Source of the DNA: an uncultured bacterium
GTDB taxonomy: Bacteria > Pseudomonadota > Alphaproteobacteria > Sphingomonadales > Sphingomonadaceae
Direction: 5' to 3'
DNA: 64,000 bases
Assembly: GCA_942636505.2 (NCBI GenBank)
Contig: CALOGB020000175.1
Span: forward strand, 1-64,000
Shown here: positions 53,103-61,717 of the stretch, piece after piece
Position numbering within the stretch: position 1 is the stretch's first letter
Layout: each line of letters opens with the position of its first letter
Made by a program: the position numbers and the translations under genes
Notes under the pieces: generated by a model
What the model saw: only the letters and a program-made list of their open reading frames with translations
Told to the model about the DNA's origin: nothing
Databases searched by the model: none

Positions 53103-55208
53103 CTAGACCCGCTCCACGGTGTGCACCGCGTCCGCCGCGCGCAGGCCCGCCATCAGCCGCATCAACTGCTGCACGTCGTGCACCTCGACGTCGATCTCGT
53201 TGGTGTGGAAGCTCTTGTCGCGCGTATCGAGCCGCAGGTTGATGATGTTCGCCTTGTGGCCGCCGATGATCGTCGAGACGATGCCGAGCGAGCCCGGCTC
53301 GTTCTTCACCATCACCGATATGCGTGCGACCGCGCCCTCGGTCTCGTCGCCCCAGGCCACGTCGACCCAGTCGGTCTCGTTCTCCGACCGCTCGGCGAGT
53401 TCGCCCAGCACGCGGCAGTCGATCGCATGGACCTCGATCCCCGCATCGGGCCGACGCAAGCCGACGATCCGGTCGCCCGGCACGGGATGGCAGCACGTCG
53501 CCAAGTCGTAGGCGACTCCGGGGGTCAGGCCCTTGATCGAGATCGCGCTCGATTGCGGGGCTAGCGCATGCGTCACGTCCGCGCCCGCCGAGCCGGGCAT
53601 CAGCGCCTCCATCACCGCGGCATCGGACAGCGTCCGCCGCGCGATCGCGACCATCAGCGACGAATCGTCGGGCAGCTTCAGGCGCTTTAGCGCGTGGCTC
53701 AGCGCATCGGTGCCGATCTGCGCGGGCAGGCGGGTGACGATATCCTCGTATAGGGTCTGGCCGAGCGCGATCTGCTCGACGCGCTCCTTCTGGCGCAGGT
53801 GCCGGCGGATCGCGGCGAGCGCCTTGCCGGTGGTCGCGACGTTGAGCCATTGCGGCTGCGGCGACTGGCCCTTCGAGCGCAGAATCTGCACCTGGTCGCC
53901 ATTCTCGATCACCGTCGACAGCGGCACGACTCGGCCGTTGACCTTCGCACCGACCGCCTGGTCGCCGAGATCGGTGTGCACCGCGTACGCGAAGTCGATC
54001 GAGGTCGCGCCCTTGGGCAGCTGGATCAGCTCGCCCTTCGGCGTGAACGCGAAGATGCGATCGGTGTACATCGCCATCCGCGTGTGTTCGAGCAGCTCTT
54101 CCGGGCTCTCGGCGGTATCGAGGATCTCGACGAGATCGCGGATCCAGCTGACCTGCCGGTCGCTGCCGTTGATCTGCTGCTTGTAGGCCCAGTGCGCCGC
54201 CAGCCCGAATTCGGCCTGTGCGTGCATGTCGGCGGTACGGATCTGGATCTCGATCCGCGCGCTGTCGGCGTGGATCACCGACGTGTGCAGCGAGCGATAG
54301 CCGTTGCGCTTGGGCGTCGAGATGTAATCCTTGAACCGGCCCGGCACCATCGGCCAGCGCTGGTGGATGATCCCGAGCACGCGGTAGCAATCTTCCTCGG
54401 TTGGGACGATGGCGCGGAAGGCCATTACATCGGAAAGTTGTTCGAAGCTGATGTGGCGTTCGGACATCTTGCGGAAGATCGAATAGGGGTGTTTTTCGCG
54501 CCCCGAGATCTCCGCATCGACGCCGGCGCGTGACAGGACCAGCTTCAGGCCGGAGGCGATCTTGGCGATGCGGTCGCCGTCGCCCTTCTTCAGCTGTTCG
54601 AGGCGGCGATTGATCGATTCGGACGCCTCGGGCTCGAGCTGTTCGAACGCCAGCGACTGCATCTCGCGCATGAACTCGTACATGCCGATCCGCTCGGCGA
54701 GCGGCGCGTAGATGTCCATCGTCTCCTTGGCGATGCGACGGCGTTTCTCGGGCTTCGAGATGTGATGCAGCGTCCGCATGTTGTGCAGGCGGTCGGCGAG
54801 CTTGACCAGCAACACGCGGATATCGTCGGACATTGCGAGGAGGAATTTGCGCAGATTTTCCGCCGCGCGCTCGTTCTCGGTCTGCGCTTCGATCTTGCTG
54901 AGTTTTGTCACGCCGTCGACGAGCCGCGCGACCGAGGCGCCGAACAGCCGCTCGATCTCCTCCGGCGTGGCGACCGTATCCTCGATCGTGTCGTGAAGAA
55001 TCGCGGTGGCGATCGTCTCCGCATCCAGGTGCAGGTCGGTAAGGATACCCGCCACCTCGATCGGATGGCTGAAATAAGGATCGCCGCTCGCGCGCTTCTG
55101 GCTCCCGTGCGCCTGCATCGAGAAGACATAGGCGCGGTTCAGCAGCGCCTCATCGGCATCGGGATCGTAGTCGAGGACGCGATCGACCAGTTCATATTGG
55201 CGCAACAC
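53103..55208 (-). CDS. rsh: Bifunctional (p)ppGpp synthetase/hydrolase (RelA/SpoT homologue)
   Basis: This 701-aa stringent-response enzyme makes and breaks ppGpp. The N-terminal hydrolase HD domain has SHPIEVAGILTDLHLD and TAILHDTIEDT, with the metal-binding His-Asp pair intact. The synthetase domain has DVMAFRAIVPTEEDCYRVLG and GYRSLHTSVIH. The TGS domain is IFAFTPKGELIQLPKGA. A C-terminal ACT domain has VMVKNEPGSLGIVSTIIGG. Full-length and apparently active in both functions, it is the likely single Rsh of this alphaproteobacterium. It stands alone between the GtrB-like and CC_3452 genes. Confidence 0.95.
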   Translation of the reverse strand: MLRQYELVDRVLDYDPDADEALLNRAYVFSMQAHGSQKRASGDPYFSHPIEVAGILTDLHLDAETIATAILHDTIEDTVATPEEIERLFGASVARLVDGVTKLSKIEAQTENERAAENLRKFLLAMSDDIRVLLVKLADRLHNMRTLHHISKPEKRRRIAKETMDIYAPLAERIGMYEFMREMQSLAFEQLEPEASESINRRLEQLKKGDGDRIAKIASGLKLVLSRAGVDAEISGREKHPYSIFRKMSERHISFEQLSDVMAFRAIVPTEEDCYRVLGIIHQRWPMVPGRFKDYISTPKRNGYRSLHTSVIHADSARIEIQIRTADMHAQAEFGLAAHWAYKQQINGSDRQVSWIRDLVEILDTAESPEELLEHTRMAMYTDRIFAFTPKGELIQLPKGATSIDFAYAVHTDLGDQAVGAKVNGRVVPLSTVIENGDQVQILRSKGQSPQPQWLNVATTGKALAAIRRHLRQKERVEQIALGQTLYEDIVTRLPAQIGTDALSHALKRLKLPDDSSLMVAIARRTLSDAAVMEALMPGSAGADVTHALAPQSSAISIKGLTPGVAYDLATCCHPVPGDRIVGLRRPDAGIEVHAIDCRVLGELAERSENETDWVDVAWGDETEGAVARISVMVKNEPGSLGIVSTIIGGHKANIINLRLDTRDKSFHTNEIDVEVHDVQQLMRLMAGLRAADAVHTVERV

Positions 55209-55255
55209 GGCTTATAGATGGGGCCGGGTTGCGATGCATTGCAACAAATTCCTCG

Positions 55256-55585
55256 TTATTTCGCGTGGTTGTTGCACGCGGCCAGCGCGTCGGCGTCATA
55301 GGCCTTGCCCGCGACCGTGAAACTGGTGAGCGGCCCGACGCGCTTGGCGACCGCGGCGCAGAGGATCACGTCGCGCTGGGGCGCCTTGCTGGAGACGAAC
55401 GACGCGTTCTCCCAGCGCCACGGCGTGCCGTTGGTGATCAGCCGGGTGGAAGTAGGAGCGGCGGCAGGGACGGCTACATAATAATTGATGGGGGTCTGGG
55501 CCGATGCCGGTGTCGCGACCAGTGCGGCGAACCCCGTCGTCAGGGCGGCGGCGGCGGTTTGAAGGGCGCAGGTGATGACGGACAT
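55256..55585 (-). CDS. CC_3452 family exported protein
   Basis: This small protein of 109 aa has signal peptide LQTAAAALTTGFAALVATPASAQ. The mature part opens INYYVAVPAAAPTSTRLITN and carries WRWENASFVSSKAPQRDVIL, then KAYDADALAACNNHAK. This matches the CC_3452 family of sphingomonads and caulobacters, of unknown function. Two Cys in the mature part could form a disulfide. It is divergent from the HxlR regulator, with an inverted repeat between the two starts. Confidence 0.8.
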   Translation of the reverse strand: MSVITCALQTAAAALTTGFAALVATPASAQTPINYYVAVPAAAPTSTRLITNGTPWRWENASFVSSKAPQRDVILCAAVAKRVGPLTSFTVAGKAYDADALAACNNHAK

Positions 55586-55606
55586 CGGTAGACTCCTAAA
55601 AGGTTT

Positions 55607-55630
55607 CTAATCGAGACCTATTCTGATTAG
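55607..55630. promoter_or_regulatory. Inverted repeat in the HxlR divergent promoter region
   Basis: CTAATC (55607-55612) and GATTAG (55625-55630) form a perfect inverted pair with 12 bp between, in the short space between the divergent CC_3452 and HxlR genes. HxlR regulators bind as dimers to such sites next to their own genes, so this is a candidate operator. Confidence 0.45.
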
Positions 55631-55712
55631 TTTCGAGTTGCAACTGAAATCGGAGGAGCATTTCGCTTCGGCCTTTTATGCGGTACCGTTCCTGTCCAAT
55701 AAGGAAGACGCC

Positions 55713-56192
55713 GTGGGAAAATTGCGCGAACCCCTGCTCGAATGCAGCCTGCCCGCCGCGCTGGAGGCGATGGGCGAGCGCTGGTCGTTCCTCATTCTGC
55801 GCGCGTCGTTCAACGGCCTGCATCATTTCGAGGAGTTCCAGTCGGAACTGGGGATTGCGCGTAATATCCTCGCGAACCGGCTGGCGCGGCTGGTCGAGCA
55901 TGGGATCCTGGAGCGGCAGCCTATTCCGGAGGATCGGCGAAAGATCGCCTACGGGCTGACCGACAAGGGGTTTGCGCTGCTGCCGACGATGATCGCGCTC
56001 CGGCAATGGGGCGAGCGATGGGAGACGTGCGTGCCGGCGTTCCCGATCCTGGTTGACGCGCGCGATCGGCGGCCGTTGCAGCCGGTGTCGGTGCGGTCGC
56101 ATGATGGGCGCGTGCTGGGGAAGGGCGATCTGATCTGGGCGCTGCCTGGGGAAGTTGCCGGGGATGGGGTGGAGGCTGAGGCGGCGGAGTAA
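55713..56192 (+). CDS. HxlR-family winged-helix transcriptional regulator
   Basis: This 159-aa regulator matches the HxlR domain: LECSLPAALEAMGERWSFLI, then FNGLHHFEEFQSELGIARNI, LANRLARLVEHGILERQPI and KIAYGLTDKGFALLPTM. Cys at the start of the domain (LLECSLP) is the position often used for redox or electrophile sensing in this family. I chose GTG 55713, with AAGGAAG upstream, over an ATG-type extension to 55638. Some members sense quinones or aldehydes; the ligand here is unknown. Confidence 0.88.
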   Translation: MGKLREPLLECSLPAALEAMGERWSFLILRASFNGLHHFEEFQSELGIARNILANRLARLVEHGILERQPIPEDRRKIAYGLTDKGFALLPTMIALRQWGERWETCVPAFPILVDARDRRPLQPVSVRSHDGRVLGKGDLIWALPGEVAGDGVEAEAAE

Positions 56193-56196
56193 AGTC

Positions 56197-56293
56197 CCGT
56201 AATGCCGGGCTCGTTCCGGCATCCACCTGTCCGCAGACCAGCGACTTGAGAGGATGCGCCAACGTGGACCCCGGAACAAGTCCGGGGTGACGG
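56197..56293. repeat. Palindromic intergenic repeat (first of two, after HxlR)
   Basis: Arms 56197-56226 (CCGTAATGCCGGGCTCGTTC and on) and 56264-56293 (ending CCGGGGTGACGG) are inverted and imperfect, with about 37 nt between. It lies between the convergent HxlR and thioesterase genes. Confidence 0.7.
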
Positions 56294-56321
56294 ATCAGGT
56301 CGTTAGCCCCGCCCGTACTTC

Positions 56322-56380
56322 CTTGTTCTCCCGCAAAGGCGGGAGCCCAGTCTGGACCCCCGCCTTCGCGGGGGAACATG
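56322..56380. repeat. Palindromic intergenic repeat, CCCCGCGAAGGCGGGG family
   Basis: Arms CTTGTTCTCCCGCAAAGGCG (from 56322) and CCCCGCCTTCGCGGGGGAAC (to about 56378) are inverted. It is close in sequence to the element at 45235-45292, in a convergent spacer just before the thioesterase stop. Confidence 0.8.
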
Positions 56381-56391
56381 CTTTCTTCGTG

Positions 56392-56817
56392 CTATTGAGT
56401 CGGTAGCGCTTCCAGCACCGTACGGATCACGTCCGGCAGCGGGACTGGGCGACCGGTCTCTAGGTCGACGTGCACGCTGACCATGGTGATGACGGTGTGC
56501 AGTTCCCCCGTCCCCGCATGCGCCAACTCGAAGCGCTTCGTCAGGCTCGACGTCCCAAACTTCTCGATCCGCACGAACGCCTCGATCGTATCCCCTAGGC
56601 GGAACGGCTTTAGGTAATCGATCTCGGTCCGGCGGACGTTGAACTCGGTGGTCGGCCAGACGTCCGGCAGAGCCTCCGCGATCCCGGTCCATTCCCAGAA
56701 TTCGGTGACCGCGACGTCGGCATATTCGAGATAGCGCGAGTTGAAGACGATCCGCTGGCCGTCGATCTCGGCGTAGCGCACGCGGAACCTGGTCGAGAAG
56801 GCGAAGCCCGGCCGCAT
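56392..56817 (-). CDS. Acyl-CoA thioesterase (YbgC/FadM-like hot-dog fold)
   Basis: This 141-aa hot-dog thioesterase has STRFRVRYAEIDGQRIVFNS as the catalytic-Asp region and SRYLEYADVAVTEFWEW. The second half has EIDYLKPFRLGDTIEAFVRI and ITMVSVHVDLETGRPVPLP. Such enzymes hydrolyse short or aromatic acyl-CoA or acyl-ACP thioesters; the substrate is not predictable. The start follows the stop of the TauE/SafE gene by one base (TGACATG), so the two are co-transcribed. Confidence 0.88.
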   Translation of the reverse strand: MRPGFAFSTRFRVRYAEIDGQRIVFNSRYLEYADVAVTEFWEWTGIAEALPDVWPTTEFNVRRTEIDYLKPFRLGDTIEAFVRIEKFGTSSLTKRFELAHAGTGELHTVITMVSVHVDLETGRPVPLPDVIRTVLEALPTQ

Positions 56818-56818
56818 G

Positions 56819-57595
56819 TCAGAAGATCAGCTTCACGCCGACCAGCGCCAGCACGGTCGCGAGGACGGGGACCAGCACGCGGTCCGAGACGCGCGTCGCG
56901 ATCAGGCTGCCGACGATGATGCCGGGGATCGAGCCGATCAGCAGCGACACGAGCAGATCGACGTCGACCGAGCCGAGGATCCAGTGGCCGATCCCGCCGA
57001 GCAACGTCAGCGGTACCGCGTGGGCGATGTCGGAGCCGACCAGCCGGTTGATCGGCAACGTCGGGTAGAGGATCAACAGTGCGGTCATGCCCAGCGCGCC
57101 GGCGCCGACCGAGGTCAGCGAGACGAGCACGCCGAGGACCGCGCCGAGCAGGATCGTGAGCATCGCCTGGCGCTCGCCGCCGACCGTGCCGATCCGCGGG
57201 GTCAGCCACGCGACGATCTTGCCGCGAAAGAAGGTCGCCACCGCCGACAGGATCAGCGTGACGCCAAGCACGACGGTGATCGCGTGCCCGGTATCGGACG
57301 ATTTCTCGCCGAGATGGTTGAGCACGAGCAACGTCGCGATCGCCGCGGGGACGCTGCCGGTCGCGAGCCGGCGCACGACCTGCCAGTCGACCGTGCCGCG
57401 CCAGCCATGCACCGTCGTCCCGACCGTCTTGGTCGCCGAGGCATAGAGCAGGTCGGTGCCGACCGCGGTAGCGGGGTGGAAGCCGAAGACAAGCACCAGC
57501 AGCGGTGTCATCAGCGATCCACCACCGACGCCCGTCAGCCCGACGATGAGGCCGACGAGCACGCCGGCCACCGAATATAACAGGTTGATATCCAC
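56819..57595 (-). CDS. TauE/SafE family (TSUP) permease
   Basis: This 258-aa inner-membrane protein has about eight hydrophobic segments. The family patterns are VGLIVGLTGVGGGSLMTPLL near the N-terminus and GVLVSLTSVGAGALGMTALL in the second half, the two TSUP repeats. ATKTVGTTVHGWRGTVDW is in the loop between. TSUP proteins export or import sulfite, sulfonates or organosulfur compounds. It lies between the aminotransferase and thioesterase genes, all on one strand with gaps of 11 and 1 bp, suggesting one operon. Confidence 0.9.
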   Translation of the reverse strand: MDINLLYSVAGVLVGLIVGLTGVGGGSLMTPLLVLVFGFHPATAVGTDLLYASATKTVGTTVHGWRGTVDWQVVRRLATGSVPAAIATLLVLNHLGEKSSDTGHAITVVLGVTLILSAVATFFRGKIVAWLTPRIGTVGGERQAMLTILLGAVLGVLVSLTSVGAGALGMTALLILYPTLPINRLVGSDIAHAVPLTLLGGIGHWILGSVDVDLLVSLLIGSIPGIIVGSLIATRVSDRVLVPVLATVLALVGVKLIF

Positions 57596-57606
57596 GCTGG
57601 CGAAGA

Positions 57607-58815
57607 TCAGCCGGCGCCACGCGCAGGCGTGTTGACGCCCATCGACTGGAGATATTTCTTCACGTTGCGCGCCGCCTGGCGGAGCCGCTGTTCGTTCTCG
57701 ACCATCGCGATCCTCACATAGCCCTCGCCGTTTTCGCCGTAGCCCACGCCTGGAGCAACAGCGACATGCGCGTGAGTCAGCAATTGTTTGGTGAACTCAA
57801 GGCTACCTAAGTGCGCGAGCGCGGGCGGGAGCGGGGCCCAGGCGAACATGCTCGCGCGAGGTGAGGGGATGTCCCAGCCAGCGCGGCCGAAGCTCTCGAC
57901 CAGCACGTCGCGGCGCTTGTGGTAGAGTTGCCGGTTGCGCTCGACGATGTCCTGCGGGCCGTTGAGCGCAGCGCAGGCGGCGGCCTGGATCGGCGTGAAC
58001 GCGCCGTAATCGAGGTACGACTTCACGCGCGACATTGCAGCGATCAGCGTCTTGTTGCCGACCGCGAAGCCGATCCGCCAGCCGGCCATCGAATAGGTCT
58101 TGCTGAGCGACGTGAACTCGATCGCGATGTCCTTCGCGCCCGGCACCTGTAGGATCGAGGGGGTCGGGTTGCCGTCGTAATACAGCTCCGAATAGGCAAG
58201 GTCGGAGATGATCCAGACCTGGTTCTCCTTAGCCCACGCGACGAGGCGCTCGTAGAACGCAAGGTCCACAGCTTCGGCCGTCGGGTTGGACGGATAGTTG
58301 ACGACCAGGATCGAAGGGCGCGGGACGGTGAACGCCATCGCGCGCTCGAGGCTCTCGAAATACGCCTCGTCCGGGGTCGTCGGCACCGCGCGGATCGTCG
58401 CGCCGGCAATGATGAAGCCGAACGTGTGGATCGGATAGGACGGGTTGGGCGCGAGCACGACGTCACCGGGCGCGGTGATCGCGGTGGCGAGACTGGCGAG
58501 GCCCTCCTTCGAGCCCATCGTCACGACGACCTCGGTCTCGGGATCGACGTCGACGCCGAACCGGCGGCCGTAATAGTTCGCCTGGGCTTTCCGGAGCCCG
58601 GGGATGCCCTTCGACTGCGAATAGCCGTGCGCGCTGGGTTTGCGCGCGACTTCGACGAGCTTCTCGATGACGTGCTCGGGCGGCGGCAGGTCGGGATTGC
58701 CCATGCCGAGATCAATGATGTCCTCCCCGCCCGCGCGCGCCGCCGCCCGCATCGCGTTCACTTCGGCGATGACATAGGGGGGTAAGCGTTTGATGCGGTA
58801 GAAGTCTTCGGACAT
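57607..58815 (-). CDS. Class I/II PLP aminotransferase (AlaC / LL-DAP aminotransferase-like)
   Basis: This 402-aa fold-type I aminotransferase has IIDLGMGNPDLPPPEHVIEK, the cofactor-phosphate region TMGSKEGLASLATAITAPGD, LVVNYPSNPTAEAVD, and the PLP Lys in TSLSKTYSMAGWRIGFAVGN. The final RIAMVENEQRLRQA holds the carboxylate-binding Arg. It is closest to the AlaC/AlaA alanine transaminase and LL-diaminopimelate aminotransferase group; the amino-acid pair is not settled. It is the first gene of the minus-strand block with the permease and thioesterase. The start has no clear alternative. Confidence 0.9.
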   Translation of the reverse strand: MSEDFYRIKRLPPYVIAEVNAMRAAARAGGEDIIDLGMGNPDLPPPEHVIEKLVEVARKPSAHGYSQSKGIPGLRKAQANYYGRRFGVDVDPETEVVVTMGSKEGLASLATAITAPGDVVLAPNPSYPIHTFGFIIAGATIRAVPTTPDEAYFESLERAMAFTVPRPSILVVNYPSNPTAEAVDLAFYERLVAWAKENQVWIISDLAYSELYYDGNPTPSILQVPGAKDIAIEFTSLSKTYSMAGWRIGFAVGNKTLIAAMSRVKSYLDYGAFTPIQAAACAALNGPQDIVERNRQLYHKRRDVLVESFGRAGWDIPSPRASMFAWAPLPPALAHLGSLEFTKQLLTHAHVAVAPGVGYGENGEGYVRIAMVENEQRLRQAARNVKKYLQSMGVNTPARGAG

Positions 58816-58925
58816 GATCAGCCTCTAGCTGGAGGAGCGGGTGCTGTACCGCAGGTGAAGGGGGGCGTCATCCGCCTCATTCGTCGAGGGGACGAAAGCT
58901 GGGGTATCGTGGTTCGCTTCACGTC

Positions 58926-59052
58926 GATCCTCCCCCGCAAGGGGGAGGTGGCACCGAAGGTGACGGAGGGGGAGGCAGGCGCAACCTCTGCTCCGTGTCT
59001 TCCCCCTCCGTCTGGCAAGGGCCAGCCACCTCCCCCTGGCGGGGGAGGATCG
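58926..59052. repeat. Long palindromic repeat, GATCCTCCCCC family (copy 1)
   Basis: This is a 127-bp inverted-repeat element. It opens GATCCTCCCCCGCAAGGGGG, itself a hairpin, followed by AGGTGGCACCGAAGGTGACG. It closes with CCAGCCACCTCCCCCTGGCG and GGGGGAGGATCG. It shares both arms with 62205-62329. Unlike the other copies it lies in a divergent region, between the aminotransferase and phaC starts, where promoters must be. The rest of this 327-bp spacer shows no gene. Confidence 0.85.
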
Positions 59053-59142
59053 TTGAGTTTCCTGCGACCAACAATCGTCGATGTGACCATGCTTCCGCCG
59101 AGCCGGCGTCTGCGTTAAGCTCCCGAAAAAGCAGAGGATGCC

Positions 59143-60861
59143 ATGGCCGATACTCCTCCCGACGCCTCCACGCCGAGCCTGCCCGATCTCCAGCATTGGA
59201 CGTGGGTGATGGGACGTGCGCAGCAGATGATGATGGAGCAGGGGCTCGCGGCAATGCAGCCCAGGCCCGAGGCGATCCCCGTGATTCCGGGCTTCACCGA
59301 CCCCGCCACGCTGGAGCGCGCGCGCGATTTCTGGGCCGAGAGCCTGACTTTGTGGCAGCGGTTTCTCGATCCGGCCAAGGCACCCGAGGCCGCGCCGGTG
59401 ACCGACAAGCGCTTCAAGGCGCCGCAGTGGCGCGAGCCGGTGTTCGACCTGATCCGGCAGAGCTACCAGCTGATCGGCGACCACATGCTGCGCGGCGTCG
59501 AGGCGGTGGACGGGCTCGACCCGAAGCAGAAGGAGCAGTTGCGGTTCGCGACCAAGGGGTTCGTCGATGCGATGAGCCCGACCAATTTCGCGCTGACCAA
59601 CCCGCAGGTGATCGAGAAGACGATCGAAACGCGCGGCGAGAATCTGCTGAAGGGCCTGCAGAACATGATGGCGGATCTTGCCCGCGGGCAGGTGACGCAT
59701 ACGCCGGACGGCGCGTTCGAACTCGGGCGCAATCTGGCGATGACGCCGGGCAAGGTGGTGAAACGCACGCCGCTCTACGAGCTGATCCAGTACAGTCCGA
59801 CCACCGAGAGCGTGCTGGCGACGCCGCTCGTCATCTTTCCGCCGTGGATCAACCGGTTCTACATCCTCGACCTGACCCCGGAGAAGAGCTTCATCCGCTG
59901 GGCGGTCGAGCAGGGCATCACCGTGTTCATGGTGTCGTGGAAATCCGCCGATGCGAGCATGAAGGACGTGGTCTGGGACGATTATGTCGGCGCACAGGTC
60001 GAGGCGATCGACACGGTTCGCGCCGCGCTCGACGTGCCGGCGGTGCATACGATTGGCTATTGCGTGGCGGGGACGACGCTGGCCGCGACGCTGGCGCTGC
60101 TGGCGGCGCGGGGTGAGGCGACGAAAGTGGCTAGCGCTACGTTCTTCACCGCGCAGGTCGATTTCGCGCAAGCTGGCGAACTGCAGCATTTCATCGACGA
60201 CGAGCAGTTGAAGGTGGTCGCGTCGTTGTCGCCCGAGGGGTTCCTCGACGGGCGGTACATGGCGACGACGTTCAACTTGCTACGCGGGCGCGACCTGATC
60301 TGGAACTACGTCACGCAGAATTACCTGCTGGGGCAGGATTACGTGCCGTTCGACCTGCTCCACTGGAACGGCGACACGACCAACCTGCCCGCGAAATGGC
60401 ATCTGAGCTATCTGACCGACCTGTACCGCGACAATCTGCTGGTGACGGGCACGATGACGGTGGACGGTACGCCGATCGACCTCACCAAGGTCGCGACGCC
60501 GAGCTATGTCCAGGCGGGGCGCGAGGATCATATCGCGCCGGCCGAAAGCGTCTGGAAACTCACGCACTTGTTTGCCGGGCCGCTGAAGTTCGTGCTCGCG
60601 GGCTCGGGGCATATCGCGGGCGTGGTCAATCCGCCGGCTGCGGGGAAGTATCAATACTGGACCAATCCGGGCGCGCATACGACGCTCGACGACTTCGTTG
60701 CCGGGGCGACCGAGACGAAGGGTAGCTGGTGGCCGGACTGGGTCGAGTGGTTGTGCGCGCTGGGTGCCGATACGGTGGTGGCGGACGGCGCGCGGCTGCC
60801 GGGCGACGGGGCTCTGAAGGCGCTCGGCGAGGCGCCCGGCGAGTATGTAAAGAGCCGATAG
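59143..60861 (+). CDS. phaC: Class I polyhydroxyalkanoate synthase
   Basis: This 572-aa enzyme polymerises (R)-3-hydroxyacyl-CoA into PHA granules. The N-terminal PhaC region is followed by an alpha/beta hydrolase core with the lipase-box variant GYCVAG (nucleophile Cys307), Asp462 in AGREDHIAPAESVW and His490 in GSGHIAGVVNPP. WINRFYILDLTPEKSFIRWA and VFMVSWKSADASMKDVVWDD are class I marks. The length is normal for stand-alone class I synthases. ATG 59143 has no strong Shine-Dalgarno, but the frame starts cleanly. The phasin gene follows after a regulated promoter region. Confidence 0.96.
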   Translation: MADTPPDASTPSLPDLQHWTWVMGRAQQMMMEQGLAAMQPRPEAIPVIPGFTDPATLERARDFWAESLTLWQRFLDPAKAPEAAPVTDKRFKAPQWREPVFDLIRQSYQLIGDHMLRGVEAVDGLDPKQKEQLRFATKGFVDAMSPTNFALTNPQVIEKTIETRGENLLKGLQNMMADLARGQVTHTPDGAFELGRNLAMTPGKVVKRTPLYELIQYSPTTESVLATPLVIFPPWINRFYILDLTPEKSFIRWAVEQGITVFMVSWKSADASMKDVVWDDYVGAQVEAIDTVRAALDVPAVHTIGYCVAGTTLAATLALLAARGEATKVASATFFTAQVDFAQAGELQHFIDDEQLKVVASLSPEGFLDGRYMATTFNLLRGRDLIWNYVTQNYLLGQDYVPFDLLHWNGDTTNLPAKWHLSYLTDLYRDNLLVTGTMTVDGTPIDLTKVATPSYVQAGREDHIAPAESVWKLTHLFAGPLKFVLAGSGHIAGVVNPPAAGKYQYWTNPGAHTTLDDFVAGATETKGSWWPDWVEWLCALGADTVVADGARLPGDGALKALGEAPGEYVKSR

Positions 60862-60891
60862 CGCTACCTTACGTTTGCGTCATGGTGCAGT

Positions 60892-60930
60892 GCACAATTT
60901 TATTGTGCGGCGCGAGAATTGGTGTATGAA
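60892..60930 (+). promoter_or_regulatory. Phasin promoter with overlapping palindrome (possible PhaR site)
   Basis: GCACAA (60892-60897) and TTGTGC (60903-60908) form a palindrome whose right half is also a plausible -35 box. TATGAA (60925-60930) follows after 16 bp as a -10 box. TGC/GCA-rich palindromes before phasin genes are bound by the repressor PhaR in Paracoccus and rhizobia; that role here is inferred. No phaR gene is in the window. Confidence 0.5.
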
Positions 60931-60963
60931 GACCGCGACATAACTCCGAAGAGAGGTGCGTGG

Positions 60964-61647
60964 ATGGTGGATATCGTGAAACGGACGGCCAAGGCCGGTT
61001 CGAAGCCTGTCGCCATCGCGAAGGCCTCCGCCCGGATTGTCGCCAAGCCGGCGAAACCGGCACCCGAGCCGATCGCCAAGACGTCGGCACCTCAACCTCT
61101 CGCGGCTGCTTTTGTATCGCCGCACACGGACATTCCCGCCCCGATTCAGGCCGTTGCGCCAACGGGGATCCCTGCCAGCGAAACAAAGGACGCCATGATG
61201 GACACGATCCAGAGCATCACCGAGAAGACCAAGGCCCTCTTCAGCGGCGCGAACACTGCCGAGTTCAACGAGCAGGCCAAGGGCGCGATGGAGAAGTCGG
61301 CGAAGATGGCGGAAGATTTCGTCGCTTTCGGCAAGGGCAACATCGAGGCGCTCGTCGAATCGTCGAAGATCGCCGCGAAGAACGTCGAGGCGCTCGGCCA
61401 GGAAGCTGCCGACTACGCCAAGACCTCGTTCGAGAGCGCGACCGAAGCCGCCAAGACGCTTGCCGCTGCCAAGTCGCCGACCGAGTTCATGAAGCTCCAG
61501 GGCGATTATGCGCGCACTGCGTTCGACACGATGATCGCCGAGGGCTCGCGCTCGACCGAGCGGATGCTCAAGATGTTCGGCGAGTTCGCGCAGCCGATCT
61601 CGAACCGCGTTGCGGTCGCGACCGACAAGATGAAGATCTCGGCCTAA
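60964..61647 (+). CDS. Phasin (PHA granule-associated protein)
   Basis: This 227-aa phasin coats PHA granules and limits their size. The first 75 residues are a Lys/Ala/Pro-rich tail (ARIVAKPAKPAPEPIAKTSA). The phasin_2 core has ITEKTKALFSGANTAEFNEQ, EALVESSKIAAKNVEALGQE and EFMKLQGDYARTAFDTMIAE, all amphipathic helix. ATG 60964 has GAGAGG seven bases before it; an upstream ATG-like start at 60919 would lie in the promoter. It is the partner of phaC just upstream and ends at a strong terminator. Confidence 0.92.
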   Translation: MVDIVKRTAKAGSKPVAIAKASARIVAKPAKPAPEPIAKTSAPQPLAAAFVSPHTDIPAPIQAVAPTGIPASETKDAMMDTIQSITEKTKALFSGANTAEFNEQAKGAMEKSAKMAEDFVAFGKGNIEALVESSKIAAKNVEALGQEAADYAKTSFESATEAAKTLAAAKSPTEFMKLQGDYARTAFDTMIAEGSRSTERMLKMFGEFAQPISNRVAVATDKMKISA

Positions 61648-61683
61648 GTCGACAGCGCGCCGCCTTCGGGCAGTGCGTTACGA

Positions 61684-61717
61684 AAGGGGCGGCCGTCACG
61701 CGACGGTCGCCCCTTTT
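61684..61717 (+). terminator. Intrinsic terminator after the phasin gene
   Basis: GGGGCGGCCGTC and GACGGTCGCCCC form a near-perfect 12-bp stem with loop ACGC, followed by TTTTGCGTTT. It is preceded by AAA that can extend the stem with the T-run. Position 36 bp after the phasin stop fits. Confidence 0.88.

Noticed and set aside
53065..54390. Minus-strand frame of 441 codons overlapping rsh
   Set aside because: It is an Arg/Asp-rich out-of-frame reading of the same strand as rsh; the Rsh frame has all the domains.
58825..60189. Minus-strand frame of 454 codons
   Set aside because: It is antisense to phaC and runs through the palindromic repeat, with no motifs.
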